A program made the position numbers and the translations under genes. This document shows positions 1-10,100 of a DNA stretch of 64,000 nucleotides, piece after piece; position 1 is the stretch's first letter, and each line of letters starts with the position of its first letter. Location: the NCBI GenBank assembly GCA_018806915.1, contig JAGKQI010000041.1, positions 1-64,000 on the forward strand. Reading direction: 5' to 3'. The notes below the pieces were generated by a model. The model was not told the DNA's origin. It saw only the letters and a program-made list of their open reading frames with translations, and made no database searches. The DNA is from Phytophthora colocasiae (taxonomy: Eukaryota > Oomycota > Peronosporomycetes > Peronosporales > Peronosporaceae).

Positions 1-179
1 TCCTATTTGTGAGGGGCACTCGCCATTGTGGGAAGAAGAAGACTGGCAGCCTACTGCGAGAGTGGACGCATTGTGTATTTGTTACATGTGAAGAAAAGAA
101 GGTTCTGACAGCCTCCCCAGAAGTGGGGATCATGGATGCCAGCTAGGTCGATGCCCGATCACTTACTTCAGATCCTTCA
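1..179. other. No gene seen
   Basis: No open frame or RNA motif that I can support. The stretch precedes the first GGATCC repeat array. Confidence 0.4.
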
Positions 180-720
180 GGCGGATCCTTGGGTTCTGAG
201 ATTTGGATCCTTCTGGGTCCTGAAGGGGCGGATCCTTGGGTTCTGAAGGCGGATCCTTGGAGTCCTAAGGCGGGATCACCTCGGATCTCCGAGTTGGATC
301 CTCAGAGTTTTTGAAGTTGGATCTCTGGGTCCTAAGGCGGGATCCTCGGATCTCCGAGTTGGATCCTTGGGTTATGGAAGGTCGGATCTGCTTGGTTTCT
401 GAGTCAGATCCTGGGGTTTTGAAGATTGGATCCTTGGAGGTCCGCTAAGGCTGGACTCCTCCGGATCTCACTAGTTTGGATCCCTTGGGTTATGGGGTCT
501 GGATCCTCAGGGCTTTTGAAGTTGGAATCCATGGGTCCTAAGGCTTTTGGAGATCCTCGGATCTCCAGAGTTGGATCCTTAGGTTTCTGAAGTCGGATCC
601 TCAGGTTTTGGGAGGAGCTGGATCCTTGGGGTCCTAAGGCGGGATCCACTCGGATCTCCGAGTTGGATCCTTGGGTTCTGAAGCCGGGATCCTTGGGTTT
701 TGAAGTTGGATCCTTGAATC
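180..720. repeat. GGATCC satellite, block A
   Basis: Degenerate tandem repeats built on GGATCC cores followed by T/C-rich text such as TTGGGTTCTGAAG, alternating with TCGGATCTCCGAGTTGGATC. The higher-order unit is about 60 bp. The text is roughly the reverse complement of the style in block C, so blocks A and C lie in opposite orientations. ORFs drawn across this block are repeat-driven and are not genes. Confidence 0.85.
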
Positions 721-1261
721 TTTTGACAATGGGCCTTACTTATCGTTTGCTTGGACGATTGGAAGTTAGAGTAATTGTGCCCGGATCCTGGAGTGAAAAG
801 CCAGAGTGGACGAAATATATGGTGAGTCGTGGCCGCATGGCAGGGGTCAGAAGGAGCTTAGCAGTCACAGTAATGAGGGCAAGAAGTTGGGTTGTAGAGC
901 GATCTTGGACGAAGAACACCGTGGTCGTACGCGCGAGAAGAACTGGCGTCGGCGGACCGATCCATTTTTGCTGAAGTGGTGATTTGAAGAAGTGGCCGGA
1001 TCGGACTGAGAACTTGTATGGGAGACGACGTGATGCCGTCGTGCGGGCAACAACCTCATCCCCAGGGAGCGATCGTGGTGAAGTGGATTTGTGGTAAAGT
1101 GGATTCAAAATCAAACCGGATACAACGCAGAACGACCACGATGATGGGTGACGTACGACAGTGGTGCTGCAATAAGGACAGGATGGTCCTGGAACTGATA
1201 CCTATTCCTAGAGGCGGACCCTAAGATTAGGACCCGCCGGCCTAAAGCTTACCTACGTTCA
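721..1261. other. Non-repetitive spacer between satellite blocks
   Basis: About 540 bp of mostly unique sequence with a few isolated GGATCC sites. Overlapping ORFs exist on both strands (up to 124 codons on the minus strand, 740-1114), but none shows a family motif, a signal peptide or a plausible gene structure. I call no gene. Confidence 0.4.
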
Positions 1262-1475
1262 GATCCCACAGTTCTGGGCAAGTGCGGATCCGGTGGGATC
1301 CTAAGTGCGTGATCCGGCAATCCCCTTAAGTGCCGGATCCGGCAGTCCTAAGTGCCGGATCCGGCAGTCCCTAAGTGCGGATCCGGCAGGTCTTAAGTGC
1401 GGATCCGGCAGTCCTTAGTGCAGATCCGGCAGTCTTAAGTGCCGGATCCCGCGGTCCTAAGTGCGTGATCCTTCG
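1262..1475 (+). repeat. GGATCC satellite, block B (about 20-bp unit)
   Basis: Short tandem array of a unit close to TAAGTGCGGATCCGGCAGTC, about eight copies with single-base length changes. It has a shorter and cleaner unit than blocks A and C but shares the GGATCC core. Confidence 0.85.
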
Positions 1476-2915
1476 AACCCCAGATCCAGAGATCCAGATC
1501 CAAGCATCCTCGGATCCCGAAGCCGGATCCCCAAGATCTGGAAGATCCCCAGAGATCCAGATCTCAGGATCCCTCTCGATCTTCTCCCTCTTTTTTTCCC
1601 ACCCTGCTCTTTGCCTGCCGGGTCAGCCGGATCCCCAAGATCTGAGATCCAAGATCCCGAGATCCAGATCCATGATCCTCGGATCCCGAAGCCGGACTCC
1701 CCAAGATCCAAGCATCCAAGATCCTGAGATCCAGATCCAAGCATCCTCTCAGGATCCTGAGGCCGGATCCCTACCTGAGATCCATAGATCCAAGATCTCG
1801 GATCCCGAAGCCGGATCCCGAAGCCGGATCCCCAAGTTCAAGATCCCTGAGATCCAGGATCCAAGATCCTCGGATCTCAAGGCTGATCTCCCAAGATCTA
1901 AGATCCTCGGATCCTGAAGCCGGATCACCTAAGATCCAAAAGATCCCAAGATCCAGATCTCAAGATCCTTTCGGATCCTGAAGCCGGATCCCCAAGATCC
2001 AAGATCCTGAGATCCCAGAGATCCAGGATCACTCGGATCCCGAAGCCGAATCCCCAAGATCCAAGATCCTGAGATCCAGATCCAAGATCCTCGGATCCCG
2101 AAGCCGGATCCCGAAGCCAGATCCCCAAGATCCAAGAGATCCAAGATCCTCTGAGATCCAAGATCCTCGGATCCCGGGAAAGCCAGATCCCGAAGCCGGA
2201 TCCTCCTAAGATCCAAGATCCTGAGATCCAGATCCAATGATCCTCGGATCCCGAAGCCGGATCCCCAAGATCCAAGATCCCCAGATCCAGATCCAAGATC
2301 CTCTCGGATCCCGGAAGCCGGATCCCTAAGCATCCAAGATCCTAGATCCAGATCCAAAGATCCTCGGATCCTGAGGCCGGATTCCTGCAAGATCCAAGAT
2401 CCTCGGATCACTGAAGCCGGATCCCTAAGATCCATGCAGATCCCAAGATCCAGATCCAAGATCCTCGGATCCCTGGAAGCCAGATCCCCAAGATCCAAGA
2501 TCCCAAGATCCAGATCCAGGATCCTCGGATCCCGAAGCCGGATCCCCAAGATCCAAGTGATTCAAGATCCCGAAATCCAGATCCAGGATCCTCGATCACT
2601 GAAGTCGGATCCCCAAGATCCAAGATCCTGAGATCCAGATGGCGGATCCCTCAAGATCCAAGATCCAAGATCCAGATCCAAGATCCTGAGATCCAGGGGA
2701 TACAGCTGGATCCCGGCAAGATCCAAGATCCAAGATCCCTCCCGGATCCAGATGCCCGGATCCCCAAGATCCAAGATCCTGAGATCCAGATGCGGATCCC
2801 CAAGATCCAAGATCCTGAGATCCAGATCCAGGTGATCCTCGGATCCGAAGTCGGATCCTTGCCAGATCCTGGAGAGCTGGATCCTCGAGATCTGAACTCG
2901 GATCCCTCAAGATCC
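1476..2915. repeat. GGATCC satellite, block C (about 60-bp unit)
   Basis: Long array of ~58-62 bp units: GGATCCCGAAGCCGGATCCC, then CAAGATCCAAGATCCTGAG and ATCCAGATCCAAGATCCTC. At least a dozen units are visible between 1975 and 2860, with indels and point changes. GATC occurs every 6-15 bases. The open frames here (up to 206 codons, both strands) are Ile/Arg/Ser/Pro repeat translations and are not genes. Confidence 0.9.
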
Positions 2916-3659
2916 AGAAGACATTCGACATAGTGGAGAAGTTGCAGGGAGGCAGCCAGTGCATGATCTAAGATAGAGATTTTGCGATGGGCAAAAGATA
3001 GGGTACAGGATAGAGGAACTGGATAACCATAAATCAGAGAGTCGAATTTACCTTCTAGTGCGCAAGTGGTTTTCTTCAGGACCTAAGACAAGGGAAGAGG
3101 ATAGTGTATTGGCCTCCCCTTAGTCTTCCTGCAAGTTTCTTCGCCTACCTAGCTACAGCTAAGACCGGATCCCTGATTTGGCCGGCTTACCTTACGCTAG
3201 TGAAGACCCCGGATCCAACGGTGTTGATTGCTTAACCGCAGGATCCCTCGACCTCTCAACACCCTCAAGATCAACCGCTACAGGAGGCGACAAGCAAGAC
3301 AGTAAAGGAAAGGAAAAGGAACCCCACAGCCACCAAGGCAACCCCGGATCTAAGGATCCACAAGATCTTCGAGTCCAAGACCAAGATCCCCCCAACCAGG
3401 ACCTGTGTGCAGGAATACCCACGCAAGTCCAACCTCCCAAGTCCCCGCCAAGGACGTTCAAGCCCTCACGCCTGTGTACAGTCTCCCGTTCCTGAGAGAG
3501 CAGATCCCGCCCACTGACGGGTACACAAGGTGAGCCTCAGCAACCCCACGGTTATCGGAGTACCCCCTCCGTTAGTCAGTGTCTGGGCGCCGTGTGTGAA
3601 CGTTGGATCCCTGCTCATTCCAGCGGATCCACTACACCACAACATCTTTCACGCGGTCC
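2916..3659. other. Spacer with no recognised gene
   Basis: Mostly unique DNA with scattered GGATCC sites (3170, 3211, 3241, 3604, 3624). A 105-codon plus-strand ORF (3178-3495), rich in Ser, Pro, Asp and Gln, has no recognisable motif. It could be a remnant of a retroelement gag or chance. Confidence 0.3.
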
Positions 3660-4045
3660 GTAATGGCAACCCACCTCTCAGTTTTTGATCCTCCTCTTTC
3701 CCGTTGTCACCGAGCACCACCTTCACCATGAGGCAGTCCTCTTTCGTCTTGTAAGACACGTTGCTGCTGCTTCTTGTTGCTTGCACCCTTCTTCTTATCA
3801 GTAGCAGCTTCAGCGCGAGCTCCTTCTCCGTCGTCATCTGACGCGACCGCAACTGTCTCCACGACGATAGGAGCCCTCACCGCAGCTTGAGTCTCGGCCA
3901 AGTCGTCATTCTTCAGGCCTTCTTCCGTCTGCTCTTCGGCTACCATCGCACGCGCCTTCAGAGGCGCGGAAGGGTGTCACAACGCTTGCCTAGCGAGCTC
4001 GCTCGCATGTTTCCTTTTCGGCAACCTCGAAACATGTTTTTTGGC
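3660..4045 (-). pseudogene. Fragment of an unknown Lys/Ala/Glu-rich gene
   Basis: On the minus strand two overlapping frames (3946 down to 3707, and 3852 down to 3649) join into an acidic/basic low-complexity stretch with SNKKQQQRV, followed by a short globular-looking piece ending GGLPLRT. A change of frame is needed near 3770. The frame stays open upstream toward 4045 (KHVSRLPKRKHASELARQA) after a stop. It looks like a decayed host or transposon gene; I do not recognise the family. Confidence 0.3.
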
Positions 4046-4120
4046 ATAAGGATTCGCATGATGATGAGGAGGTTATCAAAAGATATAGATTTTGGACGCT
4101 GGGCCTCGCTTTTAATTGGC

Positions 4121-4980
4121 AATGGGGGGGTTCACACCGGCAAATTTCCAGTAGATTACAAGAAAGTCCATTTCTCCAAATTTACTGAAATCGGCGAGTT
4201 GCCTTCCAACCGGTCAATCTTCAGCTGCCTCAGAGAACACAGATAAATGGCGGGGCCAGCGTATCCCCAGCAGATCTGGTCGCGATTCGTTGGTTTATTG
4301 AACGCGGCGAAGATAATGGAGAGAGTAGCAGTGAAGAGAGCGACGGTGATTACAGCTAAGACATCGCCCCGCTACTCCCTTACGCTACGAGTGGCTCTGA
4401 CCTTGCTCCACGCTCGCCATGGCCTTCTTGGATTCTCCCCTACTGCAAACTGAAGAAATTCCGAGTAGCTGATCTCCTACTCGGAAAAAGTACCACTCTT
4501 CTGCAAATTCGGTCAAACGAGACACAAAAAGACTGGTTTATGTAAGTCGCCTACTGGGAAATTTGCCGGTGTGAGAGCATCTCCACCGGTTAGGTCAATT
4601 GTTATTTGTCAAATTTGTTATTTGACACTGGAGCTCTCACACTGGTCGGCATTTATATACCAGCTATAGACAATCCACGATTGACAATTCTGAAAATGCT
4701 TCCTGGCATGTGCATTAACTTGGTCCCGTTTGTGGACAGCCAACCAAGACCGTAGCAACAATCGAATGATGGCGTTGTCGTAAAACTCAATATTATCAGA
4801 GGTGGTGTCCAATCAAGCCAATACCGCCCCTGTCGTCTACGTAGTCCTCAGTCAAATTTGGCTCAGAACATAATCTGGACTAAGTAAAATCCGCAAATCG
4901 ACCTCAACCGGTGGAGAGAAATTCTTGTCAAATATGCAATTTGACCCCCACCGGTGGAGATGCTCTGAACCCCCCCCATT
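4121..4980. mobile_element. MITE A, interrupted by MITE B
   Basis: The left end at 4121-4153 (AATGGGGGGGTTCACACCGG, then CAAATTTCCAGTAG) is matched by its reverse complement, split in two. CTACTGGGAAATTTGCCGGT, then GTGA, is at 4551-4574, and the outermost ACCCCCCCCATT is at 4969-4980. Between the two halves sits MITE B. Without MITE B the element would be about 466 bp with ~31 bp near-perfect terminal inverted repeats. It has no transposase frame. I see no clear flanking target duplication for MITE A. Confidence 0.65.
4575..4965. mobile_element. MITE B nested in MITE A, 3-bp TGA duplication
   Basis: The ends GAGCATCTCCACCGGT (4575) and ACCGGTGGAGATGCTC (to 4965) are perfect 16-bp inverted repeats. 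The element is 391 bp, AT-rich and non-coding. TGA occurs immediately on both sides (4572-4574 and 4966-4968), and removing the element plus one TGA restores the MITE A terminus. A 3-bp duplication and GAGCATCTCC-type ends suggest the PIF/Harbinger superfamily; the family name is inference. Confidence 0.75.
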
Positions 4981-5664
4981 TTGGAACAAAGGTTACAGTT
5001 TACCGAGATTCTCTTCCTAAGTACGTTTGTTTTGTTCCGTAACCCTCCGGCTCCGAAGGTTGCTCCGAAAACTAAAGTTCTCTACTGTCGCGACTGTCAC
5101 GGGTCTTTCTTCTCACTGCCCATTCCCTTTCTTACAGCGGATGTAAAACGTTGAGATTTGGTCGTGATCATTTCGGTTGTGTATCTCTTCAAGCAAAAGA
5201 TCAAGACGTAAAAGGCACTGGATTGGCTCCTTCTATTATGATGATGTGTGTAGTCTTCTTCACTTCCGAATCTGCTGCCGACGTCTCAGAAGATCGGAGG
5301 GAAAGAAAAACCCGTGGGAACTGGGAGTGACCCATAACAAGCGCTAAAGCCCACCAGAGTAGAATCCCTAGCAATACGCGAAGAAGCCCTTCTCCAACAC
5401 ATTTAGTTGTAAGAAGAGAAGTGATCCACCCGAAAAAAAGAAACGGTGAAAGACGTGCCTCAGGGAGCCAAAGAAAACAGCGCTGAAGCAAAGATCAAGA
5501 AACCAGATGCGGTCGACAAGAAAAAAAAAGTATAAAACCTGACCAACCTCTTACAAGGATCACGAAGCGGCTGAAAGCAAACCAGAGCCGAGTCCAGAGC
5601 CAACTGTAAAACCAGTAAATATGGCTGGGATGACGAGTCAGATACGCCGCCACCGTTTCATGAG
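4981..5664. other. Intergenic, no confident gene
   Basis: No supported gene. A short plus-strand stretch near 5237-5290 reads as a Met- and Phe-rich start followed by Ser/Glu/Asp-rich text. It might be the relic of a leader exon for the jacalin-repeat gene downstream, but the frame does not connect. Confidence 0.3.
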
Positions 5665-8223
5665 CTTGTGAATGAGCATCAGCTCTCTGTCTTTCGTCTT
5701 CAATGTTGTCTGGGATCAGTTTGGACATTTCAGCACCAAAGGCGCAAACGTTCACTCATAGTGGAACTGGAAGTGATCGCAAGGTCCTAAAGCTTGAGAA
5801 AGGAGAGTACATCACGTCGATGGAAGTTCACTGGGGCAAAAAGGATGGTAATACCCGCATGTTCTACGTGAGTTTTCTGACGAGTGCCGATAATTCGCTT
5901 GCGGGAGGTTCGATGACAGATCAGAAGAGCACTGTCACCGCTCCTGAAGGTTTCCAGCTCGCTGGGTTCTTTGGCAAATCCGGCAAGGAGATCGACATGC
6001 TGGATGCGATTTGGGCATCGATTGATCTCGTCACCCCCGCGCCAACTCCAGTCCCTGCTGCTACCACCGTTGAGACTCGCCTGGTACTACTGCACCTGAA
6101 GATATTGCTGGAAGTTTGTCAGAGGTGTCGACTAAGGCGAACAAGAGGCCTGTTCAGTTGAGCGATTCCTTTGGTGGACCTCACGGTGAACAGTTTTCCG
6201 ATCAACTGGCATGTACTTCAGGGATGACCATCGCTTCTGTCACCATTCGAGGGGACGAACGGCTGGACGGGCTTACGGTGCAAGTTTCGGCTCCAAAAGA
6301 GATGGTTTTCGCTCACGGTGGGAAAGGTGGCAAGGAGAATACGTTGACGCTCGAACCCGGGGAGTATATCACGACGATGGAAGTTCACTGGGGTCGGAAG
6401 CGTGGGAATACACGTATCTTCTACGTTAGTTTGGGCACCAGCAAGGGTAATGCGGTATCTGGTGGTTCGCAAACAGAAGAGAAGGGGTCCGTCACTGCAC
6501 CAAAGGGCTATCAACTTGTGGGTTTCTTTGGTCGGTATGGGGACGAGATGGATTTGATTGGAGCTGTGTGGTCTAGTATTGCTGCAGTGAACGAGACCTC
6601 GTCTGCTGTCACCGTTTCCGCAGATGAAGACATTGCTCTGGGCGAACTATTCGGTGGCCCCCACGGTAACGCGTTCTCAGACATCAACGATGTAAAGTTT
6701 GGCCAAACGATGAGCTCCGTCACACTTCGGTCTGAAAAGCGCGTCGATGCTGTAACACTCCAAGTTAGTGCGCCACTAGAGCAGACTATGACTCATGGAG
6801 GAAATGGTGGAACAGAGAAGAAAATCACTCTCGCTGCTGATGAATTCATCACATCGATGGAGGTTCACTGGGACAAGAAGGACAGACAGACCGGGAGTCT
6901 TTTATCTCAATCTCACGACTACGGCTGGTCAATCGATCGCCGGTGGAACCAAGACAGCTAACTCTGGTACAGCGACAGCCCCGAGGTTTTGTGTTGGGTG
7001 GATTTTACGGTCGTGCCTCCGATGAAGTGTATCAGATCGGGGCGATCTGGACACGGAAGACGGCGAAGAATCTGGAGCTCACGGATCCATCAGGTGTAGG
7101 CAATGGAACCTACGGTACGACGATCCGCAACCACCATTTCCAAGTCCAGCGACACCGCGTGTTATCGAAAGTCAATGGACTTTGACAGCAACAATATCTG
7201 TCCCTTGGGATACAGCAGAGACGATGATGAATGTGAAGCACGATGTCTGATGGCGTATCCGGTTGTGTGTGGATTGGAGTGTATCCCCCCAAACGACAAC
7301 TGTGTCATGGCAGTTCTCAACAAGATCGTGTCTGTCGTCGTTGTGGCTCTCAACGCTGCGACTTTGAACGTATTTGGGTCGATCCTGGCGACGTACAAGA
7401 TCACAAGAATGCTCGCTTTTCGCAACGGGTTCTTATGGTTGTGGAGTTTATCGTCAAGTAAACAATTACCAATGGAGACGAGATTATTTCAACTGGTGCA
7501 AATGTCATGAGCTTACTAACTGGGAACGAGATGAGTGACAACTCCACGACGGTAGCGGAACTGGACGACCTTGTGGCGCAGAACACGAGTTGTGGGTGGC
7601 AGCTCAAGCGACTCACAGATCGAGTCACTCGCGCAGTTCTCAAGTATCGCAATACTACCACCGAGGATAACGACATCCCCATCGTCACCAACAACTGCAT
7701 GGGTGAATTGTTGGCCAACAAAACTTTGACCGCAGCCTACGAGACCCGTGATCTGATCCGGAAAACGTTCGGAGTGATCGTAGACCAACTCATCGAAACA
7801 GGCAAGACGGATGGTGGCAAGAGCGTGGCTGAAGGTGAATATATGCTGGAAGTGGCCAATATGGGTCTTGTAGCATTATCTGCCATCGACCCGACCGGTA
7901 TCGCATTCATGGCTTCACAGTTCGTGCAGCCAATCTGTGGACCTACAGCTTATGTGGGCGAGATCGATGATGGAACTCTGTACGATGCACTTGGACTGAT
8001 GACAATGGACGAAGCATTTGAAGGAAGCTACGGGTCCTACACTCACGCGGGTGATGGCGTTGTTCGCCTCATTTTCGAGAGTGTTGATACCAAGGATGTG
8101 ACGGTCGTCGTTTACTCTGGAGGTGATGAATACGCCAAGATCGACATTGGTGCTGGGGATGTCACCACTTGGTCTGCGACGTTCCCTGAACTGGAGGACA
8201 AGACCATGTACTTGGACCGCTAG
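5665..8223 (+). pseudogene. Decayed jacalin-repeat secreted protein
   Basis: At least three jacalin-type lectin domains lie in tandem, spread over different frames (5703-6050, 6116-6890, 6943-7110). Each has the FGGPHG/FSD start, the YIT(T/S)MEVHWG strand and a GFFG(R/K) strand. A Cys-containing linker (CPLGYSRDDDECEARC, ~7200) and a C-terminal region follow (7507-8223, 239 codons, ending ELEDKTMYLDR). At least three frame changes and an in-frame TAA near 7459 interrupt the gene, and the first domain lacks a proper 5' end. Jacalin domains bind carbohydrate; an extracellular role is family inference. The long open C-terminal part could still be transcribed, but no complete protein can be made. 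Confidence 0.75.
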
Positions 8224-8468
8224 AGGTGTGCTTCCTGGGGTTGCCAGGTAAAGGTGGAGGTTCACTGTTGATGTGGATCCCTCGGTCGTCGGAAGGAGGT
8301 CATATCACCATGCACGTAAGGATCAACGCGTCTTAGCTGTACGGTGTGTTGTAACGTTAACTGCGCTTTTAACTTTCACAAGAATGAGATTTCATCATTA
8401 GTGTTCTGCTAAGTGACCACATTGAATCTCACTAGAATGAGTTTCATCAGAGATAACTTCTTCTCACC
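8224..8468. other. Convergent intergenic region
   Basis: 245 bp between the 3' ends of the jacalin relic (plus) and the dehydrogenase (minus). I saw no defined terminator motif. Confidence 0.5.
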
Positions 8469-9613
8469 TTACGGAAGCTTAAACTTGAAGCCGAGGATCT
8501 TCTCCGTCGTGGACCACACGTCAGCAGCGGCGTCGAGCGATCGTGCTGTCTCGGCAGGTTCCTGGAGAGATGGGTATCCTCTCATGGAAGCAAATCCACT
8601 TGGTCCGTAGTAATCACCACTTTTTACCCCTGGAGCTACAGCAGCATACAGCGTGGGTAGAGCACCCATCGCCGTAGATTGCGTCAGTGTCGCGTTCATG
8701 AAGTTGTACGCCCAACGCTTTAGGAAGATGCCTTGGTTTCCAGCGTTGCTGAGGAGGCTCGAGTCCGTGGCTCCGGGGTGACACGCAACCGACGTGATGC
8801 TGGTGAGCCCAGCAGCTTCCAAGTGACGACCCAATTCAAAAGCGAAGAACAAGTTATAAAGCTTCGAGTTGCCATACACGGTGGTTTCGTTGTGCTTTTC
8901 CTTCGGCATGAAGAGCTGGCCAGGAGTGTACTTTGCTGAATGATGCATGGCACTACTCAAGGCAACAACTCGAGCTGACGGACTACGTTTCAGTGCATCC
9001 ATTAGTGAAGCTGTGAGTGTGAAAGGACCCAAGTGGTTGGTCGCCACGATGAGTTCAAAGCCATCGACACTTTCCGTGTACGGAAATCCCATGACACCCG
9101 CGTTGTTCACCAGGATGTCGAGCTGCTGGTGGCGCTTGAGATACTCCGCACTGAATGCCTTGACGCTACTTTGAGAGCTCGTGTCCAGCTTGATCTCTTC
9201 GATTTGGCCATGGCCCGGACTTGACTTTATCTCCTCTCGGATGGTCTCCGCAGCAGCGGCACTTCGCTCAGGTTACGGCACGCGAGCACAACATCAGCAC
9301 CATGACGAGCAAGCTCCAGTGCAGTGACGAAACCGATGCCAGAGTTGGCTCCAGTTACGATGGCTATCTTCCCCTTGAGCGACGGAATGTGAGTGGCGTC
9401 CCAATGATCCGGGATGTTGCGGGTCTGAGTGTCGCTCTCGCTCTTTTGCAAGGCATTGGATGAGGCTGTTGGAAATGGTTTAGCGGTTGATTGCTGACGT
9501 GGCAAATTCCGAAATGAGCCTTCAAAGCTGGAGCTATTATTCTCATCCTTGTCAGAATGAAGGTGATTATCTGGCCAGAGTTTTTTTTTGTCTTGAAGCG
9601 TCTGCATAAACAA
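8469..9613 (-). pseudogene. Short-chain dehydrogenase/reductase with one frameshift
   Basis: Two minus-strand frames, 9613 to ~9260 and ~9258 to 8469, form one classical SDR of about 380 residues. The Rossmann motif TGANSGIG and the ACRNLSE strand are in the first part; NNAG and the catalytic YGNSK (YxxxK) are in the second. One base-level frameshift at about 9258-9262, just after ACRNLSE, separates them; the downstream frame is open and conserved in style right up to that point. The family resembles retinol-dehydrogenase/WWOX-type NAD(P)-dependent oxidoreductases; the substrate is unknown. The ~90-residue Ser/Asn-rich leader before the Rossmann fold is unusual, so the true start may be internal. 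The gene may be genuinely broken or the indel may be an error. Confidence 0.75.
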
Positions 9614-10000
9614 CTGGTGTCGAGTAATGCGGGATTATTAGACGTGCCCAAGCCCACACGGCGGTTTCAACGAATAGAAGTAGAGCTTACTCTGACTGAA
9701 ACAACACCTCAATAGTAGACCCTCTAAGCAGACATCTCGCTATTTGTATGTAAATTCACCTAACCCTATATAATCATTTACGTGCGGCCTGAGGTGTTGA
9801 TTCACTCAAAGGAAGTCGAATCTCTGTACTAGGGATTTGTATGGGGCGGTCGTGGGAAGCAACTTCTTCGTGCCCAAACAACACCCGAGGGTTATTTAGT
9901 GTTATTTGACCAATGATCGACCGTCACGCTTCAGAAAAAGTGCAGACACTTTTTCAAAATAAAAATGGAAAAATATTTGTTATTGTGACTTTGGCGAATT
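9614..10000. other. Intergenic, AT-rich
   Basis: Upstream of the dehydrogenase and left of the recombinase element. No gene seen. The inverted text AAAAAGTG/CACTTTTT at 9935-9955 could form a small hairpin. Confidence 0.4.
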
Positions 10001-10098
10001 AGAAAGTGTAGTCATACTAGAAAGTACGCGTCATACCTCCAAGTACGAGTTCATACCATAAAGTACGCGTTCATACCAAAAAGTACGCGTTCATACCG
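10001..10098 (+). repeat. Left iteron array, about 5 x 20 bp
   Basis: Units with core AAGTACGCGTTCATACC begin at about 10002, 10021, 10041, 10061 and 10081; the last two are identical over the core and the first is degenerate. Period 20 bp. The array ends next to the first possible start codon of the recombinase. Confidence 0.85.
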
Positions 10099-10100
10099 GA

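Noticed and set aside
180..2915. Regularly spaced short repeats resembling a CRISPR-like array, and long ORFs through them
   Set aside because: The units vary in length, have no unique spacers and sit in a eukaryotic genome; the ORFs are translations of the satellite.
5201..5491. 96-codon minus ORF with hydrophobic start as a membrane protein
   Set aside because: No homology-like motif, no conserved context, and overlapping frames of similar length exist.
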